Below are positions 34,439-40,813 of a stretch of DNA of 40,813 bases, one piece after another (positions within the stretch are counted from its first letter, which is position 1; every line of letters starts with the position of its first letter). Both the position numbers and the translations under genes were made by a program. Source of the stretch: Spirosoma fluviale (GTDB taxonomy: Bacteria; Bacteroidota; Bacteroidia; Cytophagales; Cyclobacteriaceae); assembly GCA_945901615.1 (NCBI GenBank), contig CAMDLI010000009.1, forward strand, positions 1-40,813. The letters are read 5' to 3'. Under the pieces are notes generated by a model. The model was not told where the DNA came from. It searched no databases and saw only the letters and a program-made list of their open reading frames with translations.

Positions 34439-35089
34439 ATGAAAAAATCCATTTTTCTAGTTCTAGTTTTTCTAAGCGCATTGAACTCAAGCTTTGCCCA
34501 GCTACACCCCTTTGAACAAGAGGCGCGAAGGCTAAGTGCGCAGCTAGACAGCCTAGGTTGGAACCCTGGAACAACTGTAGTCACTGGCAGCTCCACCATT
34601 CGAATGTGGCGAAGCCTTACAGAAATCAGTGGAAGAGAAGTAGTCCTCAATACCGGGTTTGGAGGCTCTAAGGCTGCGGACCTGGAGCGCTACCTTTTCC
34701 CCTTGGTCTTAAAATTTGACCCCAAGCGCGTCTTTATTTATGAAGGAGACAACGACCTCTGGGCAGGTGTGGCACCCGAAGAAATCTTGGCTAGTTTGGA
34801 TCGAATTGTCAAACGGATTCAACTAGCTGTACCCAATGCAAAAATTTACCTCATAGGTGCTAAACCCAGCCCTTCTCGCTGGGCAAAGAAAGACCTTTAC
34901 CAGTCTTTCAACCAGCAATTGGAAAAATACAGTCAACGAAAAGAGGGAGTAAGCTTTATTGATACTTGGGCAACTTTGACCGATTCAGCTGGAAATGCCA
35001 GACCCGAACTGTACATCAAAGACCAGCTTCATTTAAATGAAGATGGCTACATCCTATGGAATGGGATTTTTAAGTCCTATTTCAACTAG
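34439..35089 (+). CDS. Secreted SGNH/GDSL-family hydrolase
   Basis: This 216-residue esterase/acetylhydrolase-type protein has a Sec signal peptide (about 1-20, ending SSFAQ). All SGNH blocks are visible: nucleophile S52 in 'GSSTIRMW', the block II glycine in 'GFGGS', N105 in 'EGDNDLW', and D195/H198 in 'DQLHLNEDGY'. The 'GSSTIRMW' form is shared with platelet-activating-factor-acetylhydrolase-like and carbohydrate O-deacetylase-like members. I start at the ATG at 34439; a TTG one codon upstream (34436) is also in frame but unnecessary. Its stop overlaps the convergent BASS gene by 8 nt. The natural ester is unknown. Confidence 0.9.
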   Translation: MKKSIFLVLVFLSALNSSFAQLHPFEQEARRLSAQLDSLGWNPGTTVVTGSSTIRMWRSLTEISGREVVLNTGFGGSKAADLERYLFPLVLKFDPKRVFIYEGDNDLWAGVAPEEILASLDRIVKRIQLAVPNAKIYLIGAKPSPSRWAKKDLYQSFNQQLEKYSQRKEGVSFIDTWATLTDSAGNARPELYIKDQLHLNEDGYILWNGIFKSYFN

Positions 35090-36167
35090 GTTCAACCCCT
35101 TTTTTTCTTCGGCCCCAAAAGGCAGCCAGAACTGATCCTGTAATATTTTGCATGGGTCCAAACACTGCTGGAGCTAAGCCTAGCGTCGTAATTTTTCCCA
35201 TGATATTAGAAAGTCCTGAAGCTAATCCGGCATTTTGCATTCCAACCTCAATGGAAATAGTGCGGGCATCCTGTTCACTGAGTCCAATGAATCGGGCTAA
35301 TCCATATCCTAAACTATATCCCATCACATTGTGTAGAAATACGATCAAAATTAAAATAGGACCCATCGCCAAAAGGCTATCTCTTCCTGCTGCAGTAATC
35401 ACCAAAATAATCAACGCAATACCGAGCATGGAAACTAGCGGGAGAAGTTTTTCAATCCATCCCGAATTTTTACCAAGCAGCTGATGCACGAGTAAACCAG
35501 CTCCTACTGGTAACAAAATGATTTTAAAAATATCCCACATCATTTTGAGAAGGTCAATCTCAATGAATTGTCCTGCCAGTAATTTCATCAAGACAGGCAT
35601 TAAAAAGGGGGCAAGAAGGGTTGAAATGGTAGTAAGTGTCACTGATAAAGCCACATTGGCACGGGCTAAAAAAGCGATCACATTGGAGGCAGTTCCTCCA
35701 GGAGCACAGCCAACCAATATAATCCCAGCGGCAACTTCAGGCTCAAGCCCACTTAAATTTGCAAGTCCAAAGCCGACCAAGGGCATGATGGCAAATTGCG
35801 CGAAAATCCCAATAGCGACTGATTTGGGACTTTGGGCAACAGCTGCAAAATCCTTCCAACTAAGTGTAGCCCCCATCCCAAACATGATCATTTGAATCAG
35901 CGGATTAATCAATTGAGTAAGCTTAAAGCCGTTAATTTCCTGGAAATACAGCGGAAAAAACATCGCCAAGGCTACGACTGCGAATATGACAACCGAAAAA
36001 GAAAAGCCTTTCAAATGCTCATTTGCACGAAAATAAAGGCCAAGAAAAAGAAAGAAGCCAACAGCAATTAAGCCTGTTCCTACCTGAAAGCCAGCTGGAA
36101 TAGTGTAAATCAAGCCCAGCAAGAGTGCAATAGCCAGGTATAGGAAGATGGGTGAGTTAGATTTCAA
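35082..36167 (-). CDS. BASS-family (bile acid:sodium symporter-like) transporter
   Basis: This multi-pass inner-membrane carrier has about ten hydrophobic segments. Family signatures are 'GMGATLSW', 'ILVGCAPGGTASNVIAFLARANVALSVTLTT' (ends ILVGCAPGG, LSVTLTT) and 'TISIEVGMQNAGLASGL'. The family takes up organic anions with sodium; characterised members carry bile acids, pyruvate (plant BASS2) or ketopantoate (PanS). No in-frame ATG exists in the N-terminal region. The frame extends to a TTG at 36242, but that lies inside the terminator hairpin of the operon before it. I therefore prefer TTG at 36167, which begins 'MKSNSPIFLYLAIALLL' (361 residues). It follows the enolase-superfamily/RraA operon on the same strand, so uptake of a 2-oxoacid product is a reasonable guess. 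Confidence 0.85.
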   Translation of the reverse strand: MKSNSPIFLYLAIALLLGLIYTIPAGFQVGTGLIAVGFFLFLGLYFRANEHLKGFSFSVVIFAVVALAMFFPLYFQEINGFKLTQLINPLIQMIMFGMGATLSWKDFAAVAQSPKSVAIGIFAQFAIMPLVGFGLANLSGLEPEVAAGIILVGCAPGGTASNVIAFLARANVALSVTLTTISTLLAPFLMPVLMKLLAGQFIEIDLLKMMWDIFKIILLPVGAGLLVHQLLGKNSGWIEKLLPLVSMLGIALIILVITAAGRDSLLAMGPILILIVFLHNVMGYSLGYGLARFIGLSEQDARTISIEVGMQNAGLASGLSNIMGKITTLGLAPAVFGPMQNITGSVLAAFWGRRKKGVEPS

Positions 36168-36197
36168 GGCAGTAAGGGTTGATAAGCGTAATGAAAC

Positions 36198-36239
36198 TAA
36201 AAATAAGAAATCTCCCCACCTAAAAACCGGTGGGGAGAT
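36198..36239 (-). terminator. Terminator of the RraA/enolase-superfamily operon
   Basis: An 11-bp perfect stem, ATCTCCCCACC (36210-36220) with GGTGGGGAGAT (36229-36239), has an 8-nt loop. It begins 12 nt after the stop of the dehydratase gene and is followed on the minus strand by TTCTTATTTTTAG. It separates the operon from the BASS gene. Confidence 0.82.
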
Positions 36240-36251
36240 CAAAAGATTTAA

Positions 36252-37736
36252 TTAGCTGTAGGTTCTATCGTGGGATCGTTTTTCATTCCACTGGTCGGTA
36301 GGCGCGAAATAGCTGGAATCTGACTTATGCAAATGGGCTTTCACCACTTCCTCATTGATTTCAATTCCTAATCCCGGAGCTGTCAAAGGTACCGGTGCAT
36401 ACCCTTTATCAATCATCTTTACCCCATCTACCTTGGTAAACATGGATTCCCACCAAGGAACATCCACAGAATGGTGCTCAAGGGAAAGGAAATTTTGAGT
36501 TGCTGCCGCACAATGAACACTTGCCATAAAGGATACTGGCGTACCAGCCTGGTGCATAGCCATGGATATTCCTTTTTCCTCTGCATAATCACCGATTCTT
36601 TTGGTTTCCAAAAGACCTCCCGACGAAGCCAGGTCAGGATGGATGATATCTACCGCGTGCTCATCAATCAAGGGCTTGAAATAATTGAGGAGGTAAATAT
36701 CTTCTCCCGTTGTAGTTGGCGTTTCCAAGGCCTGCGTGATGGTTTTGTGCTGCTGAGTCATTTGCCAAGGCACCATGTCCTCTAACCATGCCAATCGATA
36801 AGGCTCCAATGCTTTACCCAACCGAATACAGTTATTCAAATCAAAATGTCCATAGTGATCAGTGGACATTGGAACATCGTAACCGACCATTTCTCGAATA
36901 TTGTGGACAATTTTAGCAAGTTCATCAAGTCCTTTTTCGGTAATCTGAATTCCAGTGAAAGGATGTGCAGTATTGGCATAGGACATGTACCCACCTGACC
37001 ACTGAGAACGATTTTCTTTCAAAATTTCGGGATTCACGATACAGCCCGGAATATCCATGATTTCACCAATAGAAACGTCCATTTTCAGCCAGGTATATCC
37101 TTGATCTTGAATGCGGTAGCGGATTCTTTCTTTTTGCTCTGCAGGATCTTTTCCCTCTGGCGTATCTGCATAGAGACGAACAGAGTCACGGTAACGTCCA
37201 CCGAGGAGCTGCCAAGCAGGTACGTTGTATGCTTTTCCACAAAGATCCCAAAGTGCCATTTCTACGCCACAAACTCCACCAGCTTGTCTGGATTGTCCTC
37301 CAAACTGACGGATAATTTTGAAGATTTTCTCCACGTTGCATGGATTTTCACCAAGAATTCTGCTTTTCAGCATCAAAGCATACCGAGGATCAGCACCATC
37401 TCTCACTTCTCCCCATCCCACAATTCCCTGGTTGGTGTCAATGCGCAAAATAGCTGTACCACCCATTACAGCTGTATGGGCATATCTTAGATCGGTAATT
37501 TTGAGATCCGATGGAGCAGAAGCTCTTTGTACAGATCGGGTAGTTTCAGCAAGCGTGTCTTCAATACCTAGTCCAGTTAAAGCTGCTAGGCTAAAACCTC
37601 CCAGTGCTGTTTTTTTCAAAAAATCTCTTCGATTGGATCCTGTTATCGGATTGTCAATTTCTGCCTGCCGCTGCTGGGCATAGGCTCTCTCCACCACTTT
37701 ATGCTCGGAGATTAGTTTTTGTAAGGTGCTTTTCAT
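36252..37736 (-). CDS. Tat-exported enolase-superfamily (mandelate racemase/muconate lactonizing-like) enzyme, copy 1
   Basis: The 494-residue enzyme abstracts a proton alpha to a carboxylate, usually to dehydrate an acid sugar. After a 34-residue leader comes a twin-arginine signal, N35-R36-R37-D-F-L-K-K and a hydrophobic stretch 'ALGGFSLAALTGLG', so it is likely exported folded. Visible active-site candidates: K218-x-D220, metal ligands D293, E319 and E345, and the dyad D368/H395 ('HPD', 'AMHQAG'). The K-x-D form leaves one lysine of the classic K-x-K, so the acid/base pair differs from mandelate racemase. An insertion of about 40 residues (228-268) is absent from copy 2. It is last in the operon, 27 nt after an RraA-like gene. 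The substrate is unknown. Confidence 0.88.
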   Translation of the reverse strand: MKSTLQKLISEHKVVERAYAQQRQAEIDNPITGSNRRDFLKKTALGGFSLAALTGLGIEDTLAETTRSVQRASAPSDLKITDLRYAHTAVMGGTAILRIDTNQGIVGWGEVRDGADPRYALMLKSRILGENPCNVEKIFKIIRQFGGQSRQAGGVCGVEMALWDLCGKAYNVPAWQLLGGRYRDSVRLYADTPEGKDPAEQKERIRYRIQDQGYTWLKMDVSIGEIMDIPGCIVNPEILKENRSQWSGGYMSYANTAHPFTGIQITEKGLDELAKIVHNIREMVGYDVPMSTDHYGHFDLNNCIRLGKALEPYRLAWLEDMVPWQMTQQHKTITQALETPTTTGEDIYLLNYFKPLIDEHAVDIIHPDLASSGGLLETKRIGDYAEEKGISMAMHQAGTPVSFMASVHCAAATQNFLSLEHHSVDVPWWESMFTKVDGVKMIDKGYAPVPLTAPGLGIEINEEVVKAHLHKSDSSYFAPTDQWNEKRSHDRTYS

Positions 37737-37763
37737 GGGTTTTGTTAGTTGATTAAATAAGGT

Positions 37764-38723
37764 TTACCAATTTCTTTCTTTAAAATAATCATCAAGTTCC
37801 GCCTTTGTCATCGGAAGTTTCCCTGGATAGTTAGCTAGCCAGTTGAGAAAATCTTTTTTGATGTCCTCAGTCCATTCCGAATCAATCTGTCCTGCAAGGT
37901 ATTTTTTTTCTCTAAGTCTCTGATGACCAAATTGATCACGAAGGCCGGTAACCTCTGAAGTAATGACCAAATCCTCCACCAGGTGCGCTGGAATAAAAAT
38001 GATACCGTACTTTTTAGCCAATACTACATCTCCTGGAAGGACCGTAGCACGGCCAATTCGGATAGGTGCATTGATAGAGGTGAGCATCATTTCTCGGATA
38101 TAGGATGGGTCTTGTCCTTTAATCCAGGCATTAAAGCCTTGTATTTCAGAAAGGCCCTCTTGGTCTCTTACCGATCCATAAAAAATAACTCCTCGCTTTG
38201 ATCTCGTGTAGATTGAATTGCCCAAGTTATCGCCAATCAAGGTCCCATCAGCCATTTTACCATAGCTATCCGCTACATAAACATCGCCATTGGTCAGCAC
38301 ATCAATAGGCCATGAATTGGTGCCTCCTTTGGGAGATCTGCCTTCTTTTTCCACTCCTGTAGTTTTGATAAATTTATCAAAATCAGGTCTCAGAGGCATG
38401 TATTGAGCAGTAACTACCCTTCCAGTCATTACTGAATCGGGCCAGATAATTTGCCAATCCCCTTCGTATTGATTGTTGTAGCCCTTATTTCGTAGTACTC
38501 CCCAAGCTTCTTCAATCGAGATACTCTTGAGGCGCTCCAAAATTTGATCAGAAACTTTAGGTCTTCCATCTGGGAATCGCTCACCAGTCCATTCTGAGGT
38601 CAGTAAACGGATTTGGTCCGGTGTGGCTCCTACATGCTGTGCAATTCCCACAGTGGAAAGCATCCCAAAACCAAGAATTAGGAAGCAAATGCGTTTTAAA
38701 TTGATTTTTAAATAGTTATACAT
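37764..38723 (-). CDS. Exported RraA-like aldolase/demethylmenaquinone-methyltransferase-fold protein, copy 1
   Basis: The 319-residue protein has a Sec-type signal peptide (about 1-29, ending VGIAQ) and an RraA fold. The family includes RraA itself (RNase E inhibitor) and class II pyruvate aldolases such as HMG/CHA aldolase, in which an R-D pair binds substrate and metal. Here that site reads 'GVIFYGSVRD' (R186/D187), after 'LIGDNLGNS'. Extra N- and C-terminal segments (about 30-90 and 250-319, with 'FGHQRLREKKYLAGQID') are shared with copy 2. It lies between two enolase-superfamily genes (gaps 27 and 17 nt). Splitting a 2-keto-3-deoxy acid made by the neighbour is inferred, not shown. Confidence 0.85.
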   Translation of the reverse strand: MYNYLKINLKRICFLILGFGMLSTVGIAQHVGATPDQIRLLTSEWTGERFPDGRPKVSDQILERLKSISIEEAWGVLRNKGYNNQYEGDWQIIWPDSVMTGRVVTAQYMPLRPDFDKFIKTTGVEKEGRSPKGGTNSWPIDVLTNGDVYVADSYGKMADGTLIGDNLGNSIYTRSKRGVIFYGSVRDQEGLSEIQGFNAWIKGQDPSYIREMMLTSINAPIRIGRATVLPGDVVLAKKYGIIFIPAHLVEDLVITSEVTGLRDQFGHQRLREKKYLAGQIDSEWTEDIKKDFLNWLANYPGKLPMTKAELDDYFKERNW

Positions 38724-38740
38724 AGTAGATTGGGTTTTGA

Positions 38741-40015
38741 TTATTCAAAAAATGGAACGCCTTTAACGGCATATTTTTTCATTCCTTCCTCATTGATTTC
38801 CACACCGATCCCTGGCTTTTCAGATAGGGTAATGAAACTGTTTTGAGTTCGAGGACCATCATAGGTCACGATATCCTGCCAAAGCTGATCTGTATCCATG
38901 TAGATTTGCCATTCCATAATTTGGAAATTAGGCACTGAAGCACAGACATGACAAGCTGCCATGGCTCCAAGAAATGAGGCAACCATGTGTGGTGAAAAAG
39001 GCACGTAATACAGGTTGGCAAGGTTGGCTATACGTTGAGCTTCTCCCAATCCACCTGCTTTTTGAATGTCTGGCATAATGATATCGACTGCATTTTCAGA
39101 GAGTAGCCTTGTAAAGCCATAGGCGAGATATACATTCTCACCTGTACAGATTGGGGTGGAGGTCTCCTGGGATATTTTCTTATACACTTCGATATTGTCT
39201 GCAGGAACAGGCTCTTCTAGCCACATGAGATTCAAATCCTCATACATTTTGGCCATCTTCAAACCTGTGACCGCATCGTATCGCCCATGCATATCTACGC
39301 AAATATCTACATTTGGCCCTACCTCCTGGCGTACTGCCGCAATGGCATTGTACATGCGATCAATTTCCATTGGATTAGCGGTCCAATTGAACCGATCGTA
39401 TTTGTTTGGATCGCGCGCATCATCCACATCAAATTTGACTGCATTGTAGCCTCGATTAACAGCATTTCGAGCAGCCAGTGCATAATCAGCGGGTGTCGGA
39501 TTAGTTGAGGTGTAAAGGGCAGTATCGCAATAAACTCGGATTTTATCTCTGAATTTGCCCCCCAATAATTGGTAAACAGGCACTCCAAAAACTTTCCCTG
39601 TTAAATCCCAGAGAGCTGTTTCTATAGCTGTAAGCACGGCAACAAACACCCCACTCTGCGCTCCTCCAAAAAAAGCTGCTTTTCTAAGTTGCTCCGCTAT
39701 TCTATTTGGGTTGAGCGGGCTTTGCCCTTTAATTTGTTCTCCAAGCCTTTTGACTAGGTGGTAGGTACCCTGAATCGCGTCTACAGCTTCTCCACAACCC
39801 CAAACATCCTGGTTGGTATACACTTTCACGTATACAGCTCCTCGGACGTACCCACATTTTACATCCGTTATTTTCAAATCGGAGGGATTTGATGCGGAGG
39901 GAGTTCTTTCCACGGCAGCCTCAAGGCCTTGACCGAAGGTGCTGAAAAAGCCAGCTCCAGCCAATCCAAGTCCTTTCGCAAAAAAGGCTCTTCTACTTTC
40001 TTTTAATTTATCCAT
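38741..40015 (-). CDS. Tat-exported enolase-superfamily (mandelate racemase-like) enzyme, copy 2
   Basis: The 424-residue member of the mandelate racemase/muconate lactonizing superfamily carries a twin-arginine-like start, S7-R8-R9-A-F-F-A-K, then 'GLGLAGAGFFSTFG'. Active-site candidates are K194-x-D196, metal ligands D241, E267 and E293, and D316/H343 ('MPD', 'SPHM'). The 'ETALWDLTGKVFGVPVYQLLGG' box is typical of acid-sugar dehydratases such as galactonate dehydratase. It is clearly a diverged paralogue of copy 1: both have 'SDLKITD' at the start of the mature domain and 'PGxGxEINEE' near the end. It sits 18 nt after the window-edge RraA-like gene and 17 nt before the other RraA-like gene. 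Confidence 0.9.
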   Translation of the reverse strand: MDKLKESRRAFFAKGLGLAGAGFFSTFGQGLEAAVERTPSASNPSDLKITDVKCGYVRGAVYVKVYTNQDVWGCGEAVDAIQGTYHLVKRLGEQIKGQSPLNPNRIAEQLRKAAFFGGAQSGVFVAVLTAIETALWDLTGKVFGVPVYQLLGGKFRDKIRVYCDTALYTSTNPTPADYALAARNAVNRGYNAVKFDVDDARDPNKYDRFNWTANPMEIDRMYNAIAAVRQEVGPNVDICVDMHGRYDAVTGLKMAKMYEDLNLMWLEEPVPADNIEVYKKISQETSTPICTGENVYLAYGFTRLLSENAVDIIMPDIQKAGGLGEAQRIANLANLYYVPFSPHMVASFLGAMAACHVCASVPNFQIMEWQIYMDTDQLWQDIVTYDGPRTQNSFITLSEKPGIGVEINEEGMKKYAVKGVPFFE

Positions 40016-40033
40016 TTCTATTTTTGGTTGATT

Positions 40034-40813
40034 TTACCAAGTACGATTTTTAAGGAGTTCCTGAATTTGTGACTTTGGAACTGGAAGTTCATCAATGTGT
40101 GCATTTAGCCATTGCGAAAAATCGCGTTCGATATCATCCGACCATCTTGTATCAATTTGACCTGCCGTATATTTCCCCTCTCTCAATCGCTCATGACCAA
40201 ACATATCTCGCAGTCTGACGATTTCCGAGGTTACAACTACCTTTTCTGCCAAGTGTGCAGGGATAAAGGAAACTCCCCCATCTCTTCCCAAGACCACATC
40301 ACCTGCCATCACGGTAGCTTGTTTGATCCGAGTGGGCTGGTTGATTCCAACCAACATGGTATTCAGGTTTCCTGGTTGGTTGTGATGGGAAGGGTGATAG
40401 GAACTGAAGTAAGAAGTGAATCCTCCCATTTCTTTTAAACCGGCGATATCCCGAATGGCACCATGATAGACAATGCCGTTACCTGTTTTAGCAAAAATGG
40501 CATTTCCAACATTGTCTCCAATAGTAGGACCATTGATTTGGATCCCAAACTGGTCAGCGACATAGACATCTTTGGAAACTAAAAGATCTACTGGCCAGGA
40601 GTTTTGGCCTCGCTTACCTGCTTTTTTACCACGTTCATCAATTGCATCATGGATATCTGGACGACCGGGGATAAAGGTTGCTGTAACTGCCCTTCCAATC
40701 AAAATACTATCCGGATTGATCACTTCCCACCCGTCGGTATATTGATAGAGGTAACCCGCATTTTTCATGACAGCCCATGCTTCATCGTGCGTAACTAGAC
40801 GCATTCTGGTAAG
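40034..40813 (-). CDS. RraA-like aldolase-family protein, copy 2 (5' end beyond window)
   Basis: About 260 residues are visible. The frame stays open to the window edge (codons for L-T-R precede the first ATG at 40804). That ATG aligns with an internal part of copy 1 ('ERLKSISIEEAW' against 'TRMRLVTHDEAW'), so it is not the true start and any signal peptide is off the window. The core matches copy 1: 'GDNVGNAIFAKTGNGIVYHGAIRD' with the R-D pair, and the C-terminal 'MFGHERLREGKYTAGQID' and 'DIERDFSQWLN'. It is the most upstream visible gene of the operon. Confidence 0.88.
   Translation of the reverse strand, partial: LTRMRLVTHDEAWAVMKNAGYLYQYTDGWEVINPDSILIGRAVTATFIPGRPDIHDAIDERGKKAGKRGQNSWPVDLLVSKDVYVADQFGIQINGPTIGDNVGNAIFAKTGNGIVYHGAIRDIAGLKEMGGFTSYFSSYHPSHHNQPGNLNTMLVGINQPTRIKQATVMAGDVVLGRDGGVSFIPAHLAEKVVVTSEIVRLRDMFGHERLREGKYTAGQIDTRWSDDIERDFSQWLNAHIDELPVPKSQIQELLKNRTW

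Noticed and set aside
36168-36242. N-terminal extension of the BASS transporter encoded in the terminator hairpin
   Set aside because: The hairpin is a better explanation as terminator of the preceding operon, and the extra residues do not resemble a transporter N-terminus.

Overview
The window looks like a chromosomal segment of a member of the Bacteroidota, most likely order Cytophagales (a Cyclobacteriaceae/Algoriphagus-like organism; this rank is inferred). Supporting signs are a SusC/SusD pair, PorP/SprF-like and CHU_C-type proteins of the gliding/type IX secretion world, a PorE-like TPR/propeller/OmpA protein, weak Shine-Dalgarno sequences, and promoters of the Bacteroidota form TTG-N19-TAnnTTTG. 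No phage, insertion sequence, CRISPR array or plasmid gene was seen.

Left part (1-8.6 kb, minus strand). The window opens in the 5' end of a 16S rRNA gene, preceded by a leader with a boxA-like element and two tandem promoters. Next come a PorP/SprF-like outer-membrane protein overlapping a lectin/PKD/CHU_C surface protein by 4 nt, then purA, a STAS-domain protein, a Fur-family regulator and a RelA/SpoT (p)ppGpp enzyme. The last four link stringent response, metal/peroxide-type regulation and AMP synthesis.

Middle (8.7-28.1 kb). A tRNA-Leu(TAG) and the tig-clpP-clpX operon run on the plus strand. They converge on lpxB and a 6-pyruvoyl-tetrahydropterin-synthase-family gene (minus). A degenerate palindromic, REP-like stretch follows, then a secreted protein of unknown function. 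A three-gene SusC-SusD-lipoprotein operon, a queE plus PorE-like operon and a secreted M20 amidohydrolase plus GNAT pair are all on the minus strand. leuS is on the plus strand.

Right part (28.1-40.8 kb). This holds a GT4 glycosyltransferase, a barrel-like protein and lipoprotein pair of unknown function, and a 0.9-kb gene-poor gap with two orphan terminator hairpins and a possible 39-codon ORF. Next are a VIT1/CCC1 metal transporter, a DUF4407 membrane protein, an SGNH hydrolase and a BASS-family transporter. The window ends inside a minus-strand operon that alternates two kinds of gene: RraA-like aldolase, enolase-superfamily dehydratase, RraA-like aldolase, enolase-superfamily dehydratase. 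Both dehydratases have twin-arginine signals and the one complete RraA-like protein has a Sec-type signal. The arrangement therefore suggests a duplicated extracytoplasmic acid-sugar dehydratase/aldolase module, with a 2-oxoacid-type transporter gene next to it. This is the most interesting unit in the window.

Several starts were moved from the longest reading frame. purA, the STAS gene, susD-like, queE, the DUF4407 gene and the SGNH gene start at an internal ATG. tig and the BASS gene appear to start with TTG.
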